From positions 145,378-209,377 of the forward strand of contig MKUJ01000009.1 in assembly GCA_001897755.1 (NCBI GenBank): a stretch of 64,000 nucleotides of DNA. Reading direction: 5' to 3'. The position numbers and the translations under genes were made by a program. This stretch comes from Afipia sp. 64-13 (GTDB taxonomy: Bacteria; Pseudomonadota; Alphaproteobacteria; Rhizobiales; Xanthobacteraceae). Positions 38,395 to 47,618 of this stretch are shown here, piece after piece. Under the pieces are notes generated by a model, which ran no database searches, was not told the DNA's origin, and saw only the letters and a list, made by a program, of their open reading frames with translations. The number at the start of each line of letters is the position of its first letter. Within the stretch, counting starts at the first letter, position 1.

Positions 38395-40754
38395 GCCGAC
38401 ACTCCCTCGGCGGCCTGCGCACGCTTGTTGTTTTTCGCTTCCTCGATGGCTTCGAGCACCCGGCGCGGCGTCATCGGCGAATGCAGCAGTTCGACGCCGA
38501 ACGACTTGAGCGCATCGTTCACCGCGTTGCCGATCGCGCCGGGCGGTGCGATCGCCCCGCCCTCGCCGAGCCCCTTGACGCCGAACTGCGTGTAGGGCGC
38601 CAGCGTCTCCATATGGCCGAGCCGCGGCGCCGGCACTTCGGTCGGGCCGGGCAACAAATAATCGGCGAAGGTCGATGCCAGCGGCTGGCCGGAGGCGTCG
38701 AAATTCATTTCCTCATAGAGCGCGGTGCCGATGCCCTGCGCGAGACCGCCATAGATCTGGCCATCCACCACCATCGGATTGATCAGCTTGCCGCCGTCCT
38801 CGACGATGACGTAGTCGAGAATCTCGATGTCGCCCATCTCCGGATCGACGGCGACGACGGCGACATGCGTCGCGTAGCTGAACGTCCCGGAATCGCGCAC
38901 CGGCTTGTAGCCGATCGTCACTTCGAGGCCGCGCGGATCGACCGACGGCGGCAGGTCCTGCGGGCGCCGATACCAGGTGTGCGCGATCTCCTGCAGCGTC
39001 ACGCTGCTGGAGGGACCGACCACCGCACCATCCACAAGCTCGACATGCGCGACATCGGTCTGCAGCAGATGCGCGCCGATCGCCTTGGCGAGCCGGGCGA
39101 TCTCCTGCGACGCCGTCGCCACCGCGCCGCCCGCCATCACCGCGCAGCGCGAGCCCCAGCTTCCGGTGGAATACGGCGTGTATTCGGTGTCGCCATGCAC
39201 CAGCTTGATCCTGGCGACATCGATGCCGAGAATCTCGTGCGCGACCTGCGGCAGCGTGGTCTCCATGCCCTGGCCATGGGAATGAACGCCGACCCGCAGT
39301 TCCAGCCCGCCGTCCGGCGTCATCCGCGCCGTCGCCTGCTCATGGCCCGGCACCATCGGAATGCCCCAGCCGGCATAGACCGAGGTGCCGTGCGCGCCCT
39401 GCTCGCAATAGACGGAAAGACCGACACCGATCAGCCGCCCGTCCGGCTCCGGATTCTTCTGCCGCTCGCGGAGCGCCGGCAGATCGATCTTCGCCAGCGC
39501 CTGACGCAGCGATTCCGGATAGTCGCCGCTGTCGAAATGCTTGCGGGTGATATTGTCGAACGGCATCTGCTCGGGACGCACCAGATTGCGCAGGCGCACC
39601 TCGTAAGGCTCGAGCCCGGTCTCGCGCGCGATGGCGTCCATCATCAGTTCGATGGCGTAGCACACGCCGGTGCGGGCGACGCCGCGATAGGGCAGAATCG
39701 GACATTTGTTGGTCGCAACCGACCAGGTCCGACAGCGATAGGACGGAAAGTCGTAAGGGCCCGGCAGAATACTCGCGACCTGCGCGGCTTCGAGGCAGGC
39801 GGAGAACGGATAGGACGAATACGCGCCGGAATCGACCGTCGCCTCGCATTCGACCCCGCGCAGCTTGCCGTCGCGGTCGGCATAGACCGTGATCTTGTAG
39901 TGATGCTCGCGGCAATTGGCGCCCGCGGTCAGATGCTCGCGGCGATCCTCCAGCCAGCGCACCGGATGGCCGCGATGCATCGCGAGCCAGCCGAGGCAGA
40001 CATCCTCGGTGAGCAGAATGCCCTTGTAGCCGAAGCCGCCGCCGACATCCGGCGAGACGATCCGCACCTGGACCTGTTCGAGCCCGAGGCATTCGGCGAG
40101 GCCGTTGCGCACGATATGCGGCAACTGGCTGCCGGTGTGGAGCACGAGCTGCTCCATGCGGTTGTGCCACACCGCGACCGTGCCCCGCCCTTCCATCGGC
40201 GCCATGCATTGCCGGGCCGTGGAGATTTCGCGGCTGATCTTGATCGGGGCGTCGTAGGCCGCCTCCATGTTGACGTCGACGAACGTCTCCAGAAAGACGT
40301 TGTCGCCCCAGTGCTCGTGCAACAACGCCGAGCCGGGCTGCCTTGCCAGCAGCATGTCGTGAACCGCCGGCAGTTCCTCGAAATCGACCTCGACCGCGGC
40401 GGCGATGTCCTCGGCCTCCGCCCTGGTGTCGGCCACACACATCGCGATCAGTTCGCCGACCTGACGCACCTTGTCGGAGGCGAGGATCGGCTGATCTGAG
40501 GCCTTGAAGCCCGTTAGCCCCGACACCGCGCGGATCGGCTTGACGTCCTTGAGATCGGCGGCGACGAAAACGGAATCCCTGTATTGCGGCGGAATGCGGA
40601 TGGCGCGAATACGCGCATGCGCGAGCGGGCTGCGGACGAAGGCGACATCGCGCATGCCGGGCAAGCGAATGTCGCCGACAAACTCGCCACGCCCGCGCAG
40701 AAGACGGTCGTCCTCCTTGCGCAGAAGACTTACGCCGATGCCCTGGCCCGCCAT
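38391..40754 (-). CDS. molybdenum hydroxylase large subunit (xanthine dehydrogenase/CoxL family)
   Basis: A 787-residue molybdopterin-binding subunit. Motifs seen are VSPDVGGGFGYKG, CEATVDSGAYSSYP, VHSHGQGMETTLPQVAHEIL, GDTEYTPYSTGSWGSR and the catalytic glutamate in QFGVKGLGEGGAIAPPGA. The active-site loop reads PYRGVARTG, the form II type, and not the AYxCSFR loop of true CO dehydrogenases. The enzyme should therefore hydroxylate an organic substrate (for example an N-heterocycle or aldehyde) with water as oxygen donor. It is first in its operon, 34 bases behind an island operator. The cytoplasmic location is inferred from the absence of a signal peptide. Confidence 0.93.
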   Translation of the reverse strand: MAGQGIGVSLLRKEDDRLLRGRGEFVGDIRLPGMRDVAFVRSPLAHARIRAIRIPPQYRDSVFVAADLKDVKPIRAVSGLTGFKASDQPILASDKVRQVGELIAMCVADTRAEAEDIAAAVEVDFEELPAVHDMLLARQPGSALLHEHWGDNVFLETFVDVNMEAAYDAPIKISREISTARQCMAPMEGRGTVAVWHNRMEQLVLHTGSQLPHIVRNGLAECLGLEQVQVRIVSPDVGGGFGYKGILLTEDVCLGWLAMHRGHPVRWLEDRREHLTAGANCREHHYKITVYADRDGKLRGVECEATVDSGAYSSYPFSACLEAAQVASILPGPYDFPSYRCRTWSVATNKCPILPYRGVARTGVCYAIELMMDAIARETGLEPYEVRLRNLVRPEQMPFDNITRKHFDSGDYPESLRQALAKIDLPALRERQKNPEPDGRLIGVGLSVYCEQGAHGTSVYAGWGIPMVPGHEQATARMTPDGGLELRVGVHSHGQGMETTLPQVAHEILGIDVARIKLVHGDTEYTPYSTGSWGSRCAVMAGGAVATASQEIARLAKAIGAHLLQTDVAHVELVDGAVVGPSSSVTLQEIAHTWYRRPQDLPPSVDPRGLEVTIGYKPVRDSGTFSYATHVAVVAVDPEMGDIEILDYVIVEDGGKLINPMVVDGQIYGGLAQGIGTALYEEMNFDASGQPLASTFADYLLPGPTEVPAPRLGHMETLAPYTQFGVKGLGEGGAIAPPGAIGNAVNDALKSFGVELLHSPMTPRRVLEAIEEAKNNKRAQAAEGVSA

Positions 40755-40787
40755 GTCGCGCTCCCGCCGAATATCACTTCCGGGAAT

Positions 40788-40807
40788 TCATCCTATTTTT
40801 AGGATGA
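40788..40807. promoter_or_regulatory. operator of the island regulon in front of the molybdenum hydroxylase operon
   Basis: TCATCCTATTTTTAGGATGA is a perfect palindrome with eight-base arms and the best copy of the 20-base island pattern. It sits 34 bases upstream of the large-subunit ATG and between that gene and the GntR/UTRA gene. Confidence 0.8.
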
Positions 40808-40888
40808 TAGCAAGAGTTCGTTTCGACCGAACTGTCGAAAGCCAAAAAACCGCCGCAATGCGGCGTTCCGAAGCCTTAAGTCCGAACC

Positions 40889-41707
40889 TCAATGCGCCTT
40901 GCGGGACTTGCGTCCCATGAGCTTCACGGGAGCAGACTCACCATCGGCCCGCTTCTTGCGATCGGCCTTGGCGCCCAACAGATCGATCCGCAACTTGATG
41001 CAGTCGCTCCGATAGATGATGTCGGCAACGTAGATCGCAATGTCCCTGTCGTCGGTCACGATGCAGCGGCACTGCATGGTCGGCGATCCGAGCGGGATTT
41101 TCATCAGATCGGCGATCTCGGGATCGGCGCTGCCGACCACCAGGGTCTCATGCGCTTCGCCGAGCAGGATGTCGTCCATCGCATCGATGGTCGGCAACGC
41201 CGCGGCGACCATGAACCGCTTGGCGTTCTTGTCGAAAATATAGCGCGCCAGATGCAGATGCACCACCGAATAGGGCTCGTCGTTGCGATACTGCACGCTG
41301 CACAGCCGGACATATTCGGGTGCGAGCTGGCCGTCGCCATCTTCGAGCTGCGGCGGCGGACAGTTCTTCTCCACCGTGATGGTCTCGGGGACGTTATCTT
41401 CCAGCGACGCCACGAGGCTGCTCCAGCTCGTCGCAAGCTGCAGCCAGTGGCGGTCCTGGGTGTGTTTCGACACGAAGGTCCCGCGCCCCTGACGGACGTC
41501 GAGCAGCCCCTCCTCGTTCAGCACTTCGACCGCCTGACGCACGGTGACGCGCGCCACCTCGAACTCGCGTTCCAGCTCCTCGAGGGTGGAGATCTTCTGC
41601 CCCGGACTCCATTGTCCCGACTGAATCCGGTGCCGCATGATCGAGGCAACCTGGATGTAAAGCGGAACCCTGCTCCTGTCGTATGATTTGAGAAGTTTGG
41701 AGGCCAT
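40889..41707 (-). CDS. GntR-family regulator, HutC/UTRA subfamily
   Basis: 272 residues. The N-terminal winged HTH (PLYIQVASIMRHRIQSGQWSPGQKISTLEELEREFEVARVTVRQAVEVLNEEGLLDVRQGRGTF is the region, residues about 13-75) is followed by a UTRA ligand domain (from about 100 to 245), and a basic tail (KADRKKRADGE..KSRKAH) ends the protein. The ATG at 41707 is chosen because the HTH begins soon after; the longer frame upstream lacks pattern. It lies directly upstream of the hydroxylase operon in the same direction. It is one of two candidate regulators of the island operators; its ligand is probably the pathway substrate or an early intermediate. Confidence 0.9.
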   Translation of the reverse strand: MASKLLKSYDRSRVPLYIQVASIMRHRIQSGQWSPGQKISTLEELEREFEVARVTVRQAVEVLNEEGLLDVRQGRGTFVSKHTQDRHWLQLATSWSSLVASLEDNVPETITVEKNCPPPQLEDGDGQLAPEYVRLCSVQYRNDEPYSVVHLHLARYIFDKNAKRFMVAAALPTIDAMDDILLGEAHETLVVGSADPEIADLMKIPLGSPTMQCRCIVTDDRDIAIYVADIIYRSDCIKLRIDLLGAKADRKKRADGESAPVKLMGRKSRKAH

Positions 41708-42284
41708 GAAAAATATCTTCAAGTGAATGCGAATGACACCGGCGGCAACCTGAAGCGAACCAACCGTCATGATTGATCCGGGCGGCCGCGGCAGTCGATC
41801 AGGCCGTTCATACAACGAAAGGCCGCGATGACGAAGGAAAAATCAGATCCGGCTCGCTTTATGAACCGATCCCGATCTCCTCGCCCAGCGCCGCACCATG
41901 TCGTTCTTCAGGCCGAACAGATCGAGCGCGACTTGTAGAGACGATCGCGTTCGAAGATCGTCGAGGTCATCTTCAGTTGCTGGTTGACCGGCTCACTGAT
42001 CCTGAGAACTCTTCGGATTCGCCCTTTCCGTACTCTCGATGAATCCACGCAGGCTTTAATTGTCTCCGCCAAGCGCCGCCTCCGTCTTTTCATCCTCATG
42101 TCTTCAGCTTATATGCTAAGTTGAGGACGACAAGCAGATGGCCGCTCAAAATTCTTGCTTATTTGCGCCAGTTTGCGCAAAGCATCGGTATCGCAGTGCA
42201 AACACAAATCGCCGCCGCGGCGTGGCAAGATGATATCCCGCGTTGTGGCGAGCGCGCAGGAAAACCAATGAAATCAGGAGATGC
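41708..42284. other. 577-base stretch with no convincing gene
   Basis: The base composition is lower in GC than the neighbouring genes, and short frames on both strands show no family pattern. A weak inverted repeat, TCAGCTTATATGCTAAGTTG followed by A (42104-42124, arms TCAnCTTA/TAAGnTGA), resembles the island operators but faces no obvious gene. Parts may be remnants of decayed genes; I could not identify a parent. Confidence 0.5.
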
Positions 42285-42779
42285 TTACGAGACGCGCGGA
42301 AGGGAGCGCAGCAGCGTAACGAGATGATGATCGGGAAACTCGCTGCCCAAAATTTGCGCATAGGTTTTAAGACCGAATGTCGCGGCGGCGTCCGCAGCCT
42401 CCGGCGCACCGAGATCGCCGAGCGCGGATTGCATCGTGATGTGCTGCAGCCGCTCGGCCTCCAGCTCCTGCGCCTTGATGCGCTGGCGAAGTTGCTCGAC
42501 ATCGGCGGCAGGCCACGCCGTATCCGGAGTCTTGAGAAAGCGGCGCACGCCGCGCAGCGGCCGGACAACGTTCTCTTGCCAAGCCGCGATCAAATCGATC
42601 ACACTGGTTATATCGTCGGCACTCAAGCGCCGCCCGCAATGCGCTCGCCAGAGCAGATAGAGCACCAGATTGACGTCCATCCCCAGCCGATCCTGCAGAT
42701 CGAGACAAGTCTCGGCGACCGATGGCGCGGCGTAAAATGACAGCGAAAAATGCCAGAACGACGTTGCGGGGGTTTGCAT
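42285..42779 (-). CDS. TIGR02444 family protein of unknown function
   Basis: 164 residues, starting MQTPATSFWHFSLSFYAAPSV and with the family's VLYLLWRAHCGRRL and PLRGVRRFLK blocks. It is a helical, soluble protein of a small proteobacterial family (DUF2390-like) with no known role. It sits between the two GntR regulators and faces away from the FadR-type gene. There is no evidence that it belongs to the pathway, and no island operator precedes it. Confidence 0.8.
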   Translation of the reverse strand: MQTPATSFWHFSLSFYAAPSVAETCLDLQDRLGMDVNLVLYLLWRAHCGRRLSADDITSVIDLIAAWQENVVRPLRGVRRFLKTPDTAWPAADVEQLRQRIKAQELEAERLQHITMQSALGDLGAPEAADAAATFGLKTYAQILGSEFPDHHLVTLLRSLPRVS

Positions 42780-42958
42780 ATGGCGGCTTTCGGCTCACAG
42801 GCGGCGGCGACAGGTTATTTTGCGGACATCCCGGCACACAACATGATTTTTCCGGGCGCGGATTGACAGACACCATGGCCGCGATACGGCACACTGTCTT
42901 TCCGCAGGGCCTCGTCCCGTTCGAGCCTCGCACTCCAAGATAAGACCGCGGTACCGCC

Positions 42959-43672
42959 ATGACGTACAGACAGGTTCAGCCTAGCGCCCCTTCCGAAAAC
43001 CTGACGGATCGCATCACCGCGATGCTGCGGCAGGACATCATCGGCGGCAAATACGAGCCGGGCATGCAGCTTCCGGCCGGCAAGGATCTCAGCCAGTCCT
43101 TCGGCGTCAGCATCACCGTGGTCCGGGAGGCGCTGTCGCGGCTGAAATCCGACGGGCTGATCGCCTCGCGCCAGGGCAAGGGCGTGTTCGTCGAGAACGA
43201 TGCCAAGGCGCGGCCGTTCCGCCTTGCGCCGGCGGGCTCGCCGAACGCCCTGTCTCATATCTTCGAACTGCGCATGGGCGTCGAGGTGCAGGCAGCCGGA
43301 CTCGCCGCCATGCGGCGCACGTCGCGCGACCTGAAGCAAATGCAGAAACATCTCAAGCAGATGGAGCCATCCAAGAATAGCTTCGAGCAGGCGCTGACCT
43401 CCGACCTCGCCTTCCATCGCTCGATCGCCGAGGCAACGCAAAATCCGCTGATTGTCTCCTTCGTCGAGTTCCTGCAGCCGCATCTGAAGGAATCGATCGC
43501 CACCGCGCGCGCCAATTCGGCCAGAAAGCCGGCCACCCAGGCGACGGTCTACAAGGATCATTGCGATATCTACGAGGCGATCGCCGCCTGCGACGAGCGA
43601 CAGGCGCGCATCGCCGCGCGACGCGTGCTGGAACGAAGCGTACGCCGCCTCCGTGCGACACCGGAGCGCTGA
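42959..43672 (+). CDS. GntR-family regulator, FadR/FCD subfamily
   Basis: 237 residues. The winged HTH (residues about 15-80, with KYEPGMQLPAGKDLSQSFGVSITVVREALSRLKSDGLI as core) is followed by an FCD domain (about 95-225) with the D-x3-H of SDLAFHRSIAEATQNPLI and a later histidine in KDHCDIYEAIAACDERQARIAA, which usually bind a metal and a carboxylate ligand. The ATG at 42959 opens the domain. It lies upstream of the M20 deacylase in the same direction, with an island operator between them. It is the second candidate regulator of the island; FCD proteins often sense organic acids or amino acids. Confidence 0.9.
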   Translation: MTYRQVQPSAPSENLTDRITAMLRQDIIGGKYEPGMQLPAGKDLSQSFGVSITVVREALSRLKSDGLIASRQGKGVFVENDAKARPFRLAPAGSPNALSHIFELRMGVEVQAAGLAAMRRTSRDLKQMQKHLKQMEPSKNSFEQALTSDLAFHRSIAEATQNPLIVSFVEFLQPHLKESIATARANSARKPATQATVYKDHCDIYEAIAACDERQARIAARRVLERSVRRLRATPER

Positions 43673-43708
43673 GCGATTCCCCACGAAATTATCGTCATCG
43701 TGATACTA

Positions 43709-43728
43709 TCATTCCTATTATAGTATGA
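43709..43728. promoter_or_regulatory. operator of the island regulon in front of the M20 deacylase
   Basis: TCATTCCTATTATAGTATGA fits the island pattern with one mismatch. It lies within the longer inverted repeat ATACTAT-n10-ATAGTAT (43703-43726) and is 77 bases upstream of the deacylase ATG. Confidence 0.75.
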
Positions 43729-43804
43729 TATGGTCCGAGCCCTGTCCGCAGCAGGGGCAAGCTCCGCCGCGGCACACAAACACACCAGCCCGGGGCCGCG
43801 CCAC

Positions 43805-45076
43805 ATGACCGATACCAACCGTCAAAAGATCCTCGACGCCATCGACAAGAATCGCGACAAGGCGATCGAATTCCTGCGCGACATGGTGCGCATTCCGAGC
43901 GTCACCGGCGACGAGGCCGCCATCCAGAAATTCCTCAACAACTACCTGAGCAAGATCGGCCTCAAGGTCGATATGTGGGAAACCGACTGGGAAGAGCTGA
44001 AGAAGCACCCGGGCTATCGTCCGGTGGATCGCGGCTATGAGGGTCGGCCCAACATCGTCGCCACGCTGAAGGGCACCGGCGGCGGCAAGTCGCTGCTGCT
44101 CAACGGCCATACCGACGTCATCCCGGTCGGCGACGGCGCGGGCTGGAGCGACGATCCGTGGTCGGCGCAGATCAAGGACGGCCGCATCTACGGCCGCGGC
44201 TCCTGCGACATGAAAAGCGGCGTCGCCAGCCACATCCTCGCGGTGGAATTCCTCAAGGAGCTCGGCCTCACGCCGAAGGGCGACGTGCTCATCAACATCG
44301 TGATCGACGAGGAAGTCAGCGGCCACGGCACGCTCGACACCGTCGCCCGCGGCTACAAGGCGGACGCCGGCATTTCCGGCGAGACCAGCGACCTTGCCGT
44401 GCAGCCCGCCTGCATCGGCCGCATCTGGTTCGAAATCGAAATCCAGGGCAAACCCGCCGGCATCCAGCAGCGCTATCTCGGCGTCAGCGCCATCGAGCTC
44501 GGCTACAAGATCGTCAAGGCCGTGCAGGAGCTCGAGGATCACCGTGTCGCCACCGTGCGCCACCCGCTGTATCCGAAGCCGCTGGATTCGCTGCCCTGCA
44601 TCATCGGCAGCTTCCAGGCCGGCAACTATCCGAGCGCCTTCCCGGCGACGGCGCTGCTCAAGGGCTCGATCGGCACCGTGCCGAGCGAGGACCACGAGGG
44701 CGTCAAGCAGAGCCTGGTCGATCAGATCGCGCGCGTCGCGGCGGCCGATCCGTGGATGAAGGATCATCCGCCGAAGGTGCGCTTCGTCGGCTACGACGCG
44801 CAGGCCTCCGAGATTCCGCGCGATCACTCGATCGTGCAGACGGTGTCGCGGACCTACACCGAAATCACCGGCAAGCAACCGGAGATCAGCGGACGTCAGG
44901 GCGCGGCCGACACCCGCTTCCTCAATCTGTACGCCGATACGCCGACCGTGATCTTCGGACCCGGCTCGACCGCCGTGATGCACTCCGACGACGAATACGT
45001 CTCGATCGAGGATTACATCACCGCGATCAAGGTGATGGCGCTCAGCATCTACGACTGGTGCAATACGGCCAAGTAA
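43805..45076 (+). CDS. M20-family metallopeptidase/deacylase (ArgE/DapE-like)
   Basis: A 423-residue zinc hydrolase that cleaves amide bonds such as N-acyl amino acids. The metal and catalytic residues are in place: H102 and D104 in LLLNGHTDVIP, D135 in YGRGSCDMKSGVA, and E169/E170 in VIDEEVSGHGTL. The dimerisation domain (about 190-310) is normal. The ATG at 43805 follows the family start MTDTNRQKIL; the frame is open upstream across the operator but is not coding-like. It is a single-gene transcription unit followed by a strong terminator. In the pathway it would release an amine or amino acid from an acylated or ring-opened intermediate. Confidence 0.92.
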   Translation: MTDTNRQKILDAIDKNRDKAIEFLRDMVRIPSVTGDEAAIQKFLNNYLSKIGLKVDMWETDWEELKKHPGYRPVDRGYEGRPNIVATLKGTGGGKSLLLNGHTDVIPVGDGAGWSDDPWSAQIKDGRIYGRGSCDMKSGVASHILAVEFLKELGLTPKGDVLINIVIDEEVSGHGTLDTVARGYKADAGISGETSDLAVQPACIGRIWFEIEIQGKPAGIQQRYLGVSAIELGYKIVKAVQELEDHRVATVRHPLYPKPLDSLPCIIGSFQAGNYPSAFPATALLKGSIGTVPSEDHEGVKQSLVDQIARVAAADPWMKDHPPKVRFVGYDAQASEIPRDHSIVQTVSRTYTEITGKQPEISGRQGAADTRFLNLYADTPTVIFGPGSTAVMHSDDEYVSIEDYITAIKVMALSIYDWCNTAK

Positions 45077-45167
45077 AATGGGTCACGTCAAATTGGCCAG
45101 ATGAGTCCCGGTGCCGGCCTGCCCTCGACGGGCATGCCGCTCCTCCTCTCCCAAGAGAGGCACCTGC

Positions 45168-45199
45168 GGCGCGGACCTCAAAGTCCGCGCCTTTTTTTT
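45168..45199 (+). terminator. rho-independent terminator after the M20 deacylase gene
   Basis: A perfect nine-base stem, GGCGCGGAC / GTCCGCGCC, with a six-base loop is followed by eight T residues (45192-45199). It marks the right end of the catabolic island and isolates it from the efflux genes at 45314. Confidence 0.92.
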
Positions 45200-45313
45200 G
45201 CGCCGCTCCCGCGCCGCAAGCAAGCATCGCCGTTGCGGGAACACGGGCGGATCGCTATCGGCAAATCCGGCTGCGGTGCTAGAGTGGCGGCCCAAAGGGA
45301 ACCCACGCTTTCC

Positions 45314-47410
45314 ATGCTGCGCATCGCCCGACAACTGACCTGGCGCGAAGGCCTGTTCTCGATCAAGACCTTCGTCGCCGCGATGCTGGCGCTGTACATC
45401 GCGTTCCATCTCAATTTGTCGCAGCCGAGCTGGAGCGTCACCACCGTCTATATCGTCTCGCAGCCGCTCGCCGGCATGGTGCTGGCGAAATCGATCTACC
45501 GCGTGCTCGGCACCCTGATCGGGGCGACGATGTCGCTGGTGTTCGTGGCGCTGTTCTCGAACTCGCGCGAGCTGTTCTGCCTTGTGCTGGCGCTGTGGAT
45601 CGGGCTCGGCGTGTTCGTCTCGATCTATCTGCGCGACGCGCCGCAGGCCTATGCCGGCATGCTGTCGGGTTATTCGGCGGCGATCATCGGCCTGCCCGCC
45701 GTGCTGGCGCCGGACACCGCGTTCGATTTCGCGGTGGCGCGCTGCCTCGAGATCATGCTCGGCATCGGTTGCGGCACGCTGATCCATCACGTCGTGTTCC
45801 CGCAGCGCGCCGGCGATACGCTCCGCAAGGCGCTCGACGCCACGCTGCCGACCATGGCGCGCTGGGTCGGCGACGCGCTGCGCGGTCAGGAGGGCGAAGC
45901 CAAGGGCCTCGTCGACCGCCGTCAGGTGATCTCCTCGGTGGTCGCGCTGGATTCGCTGCGCACCTTCGCCATTCTCGACACGCCCGAAATCCGGGCGATC
46001 GACCGTCCGATTCGGCAATATCAGGGCAAGCTGCTCTCGCTGCTGGCACTGCTGGTGTCGATCTACGACCGCTTCGCCCTGCTCACCCGCACGCAGCCGG
46101 CCACCGCGTCGCGGCTGCGCCCGCTGCTGGAGCGGGCCGCGACCCATATCGCCGCCTCCGCCGCCGATGCGCAATTCGGCCTCACATCCGACTCGGCTGC
46201 GGAACGCGAGCGCCTCGCGGCCGACATCGCCCGCCATCTGCCCTCGCAACACGATCTTCGCGCCGATCCGCGCGCGTTCCTGGCGCGCTCGATCCTGCTG
46301 CGGCTGCGCGACACCATCGTGCTATGGCACGAGACCGTGCTGTTGCGCATGCATATGACCAGCGGCTTTCATCCGCTGCAATCGACCCCGGCACCGGCGC
46401 AGCTTCCCTATCGCGACATCCAGTTCGCCCTGATCGCCGGCGGCATCGCAGCCGCGACGGTGCTGATCGCCAGCGTGTTCTGGATCGCGACCGCCTGGCC
46501 GAACGGCCCGACCGCGGTGACCTTCGCCGGCATCGTCTGCGCCATCATGGGCGCGCGCGACGACCCCACCGCCGCCACCATGATCTTCCTGAAGATGAGC
46601 GTGGTCGGCGGCGCGATCGCGGCGGTCTATCTGTTCGGCGTGCTGCCGACCCTCAACACCTTTCCGGCGCTGGTCGTCGCGCTCGCGCCGTTCTATCTGG
46701 TCAGCGGCCTGTTCCTGGCCGTGCCCTCCGCCATCGGCTATGCGCTGCCGCTGATTCTCAACGGCGGTGCGCTGATCGGCGTCTCCAACGAGATGAACTA
46801 CGACTTCGCCACCTTCATCAACAGCTTCATCGGCTATCTGGTCGGCATCGGCATCGGCGCGGTGGCGCTGCGGCTGCTGCGTCCGCTCAGCGCCGAATGG
46901 GCGGTGCAGCGCCTGACGCGCGGCATGATGCGCGATCTGGCGCAGATCGCGGCGGGCAACGCCACCTTCGACCAGCGCACCACCTTCGAGAGCCGAATGT
47001 TCGACCGCATCAACGCGCTGTTCGTGCGGCTCGATCCGATGATCGGCGAACAGCGCGCCGCCATGCAGGGCGGCCTCGGCGCCCTGCGCATCGGCCTCAA
47101 CATCCTTGCGCTCAAGAGCTTCCGCGCCAGCCTGCCCGCCATCCCCGATGCCGCCGTCGCCAGCGCGCTGGAAGCTCTGGCGGATCACTTCGAGCGCCTG
47201 GCACGGCATAATGCGGGCGGCATGCCGCTGCCGGTTTTGCGCGCGGCGCGCGAGCGCATCCTTACGCTCGACGAGGACACTTTGCTGACCCAGAGCGCCG
47301 AAGCGCTCTATAGTATCGAGATGACCCTCGCGCAGCATGCCGCGTTCTTCGGCCTCGTCCCGGCGGATGATCCCGTCGCCGCGACCGAATCCGATCCGGT
47401 GCCGACATGA
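45314..47410 (+). CDS. FUSC-family inner-membrane efflux protein (AaeB-like)
   Basis: A 698-residue protein with two sets of membrane helices (about residues 20-175 and 370-515) and two cytoplasmic helical domains, the layout of AaeB/FusC proteins that export aromatic carboxylic acids. It starts MLRIARQLTWREGLFSIKTF and contains SWSVTTVYIVSQPLAGMVLAKSIYRVLGTLIGA, the FUSC signature region. The ATG at 45314 is preferred; upstream codons are in frame but belong to the intergenic region. It overlaps the DUF1656 gene by four bases and forms an efflux unit with the HlyD-type protein. The exported compound is unknown. Confidence 0.9.
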   Translation: MLRIARQLTWREGLFSIKTFVAAMLALYIAFHLNLSQPSWSVTTVYIVSQPLAGMVLAKSIYRVLGTLIGATMSLVFVALFSNSRELFCLVLALWIGLGVFVSIYLRDAPQAYAGMLSGYSAAIIGLPAVLAPDTAFDFAVARCLEIMLGIGCGTLIHHVVFPQRAGDTLRKALDATLPTMARWVGDALRGQEGEAKGLVDRRQVISSVVALDSLRTFAILDTPEIRAIDRPIRQYQGKLLSLLALLVSIYDRFALLTRTQPATASRLRPLLERAATHIAASAADAQFGLTSDSAAERERLAADIARHLPSQHDLRADPRAFLARSILLRLRDTIVLWHETVLLRMHMTSGFHPLQSTPAPAQLPYRDIQFALIAGGIAAATVLIASVFWIATAWPNGPTAVTFAGIVCAIMGARDDPTAATMIFLKMSVVGGAIAAVYLFGVLPTLNTFPALVVALAPFYLVSGLFLAVPSAIGYALPLILNGGALIGVSNEMNYDFATFINSFIGYLVGIGIGAVALRLLRPLSAEWAVQRLTRGMMRDLAQIAAGNATFDQRTTFESRMFDRINALFVRLDPMIGEQRAAMQGGLGALRIGLNILALKSFRASLPAIPDAAVASALEALADHFERLARHNAGGMPLPVLRAARERILTLDEDTLLTQSAEALYSIEMTLAQHAAFFGLVPADDPVAATESDPVPT

Positions 47411-47604
47411 TCAAGGAAATCAGTCTCGATGGCGTGTTCCTGCCGCCGCTGCTCGGCTATTTCCTCGTCGCGGCGCTGGCGTGGTATGCCCTGCGCTATC
47501 TGTTGCAGCAGGCCGGCGCCTACCGCTTCATTTGGCATCCGCCTTTGTTCAACACCGCGCTGTTCGTGATCGTACTGAGCGCGTTCGTCGCTTTGATGTT
47601 GTGA
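47407..47604 (+). CDS. DUF1656 small membrane protein (AaeX-like)
   Basis: 65 residues with two hydrophobic helices ([18 protein letters not shown] and [18 protein letters not shown]). The start [19 protein letters not shown] is typical of DUF1656/AaeX proteins, always found between FUSC and HlyD genes of aromatic-acid efflux systems. The ATG overlaps the FUSC stop (ATGA). Confidence 0.92.
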   Translation: MIKEISLDGVFLPPLLGYFLVAALAWYALRYLLQQAGAYRFIWHPPLFNTALFVIVLSAFVALML

Positions 47605-47618
47605 CGCCGGGACCTCTC

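Noticed and set aside
36326-40754. Aerobic CO dehydrogenase (coxMSL)
   Set aside because: The large subunit has the form II loop PYRGVAR instead of AYxCSFR, so CO oxidation is unlikely.
45101-45313. N-terminal extension of the FUSC protein
   Set aside because: It would run through the strong terminator at 45168-45199; the first membrane helix begins after the ATG at 45314.
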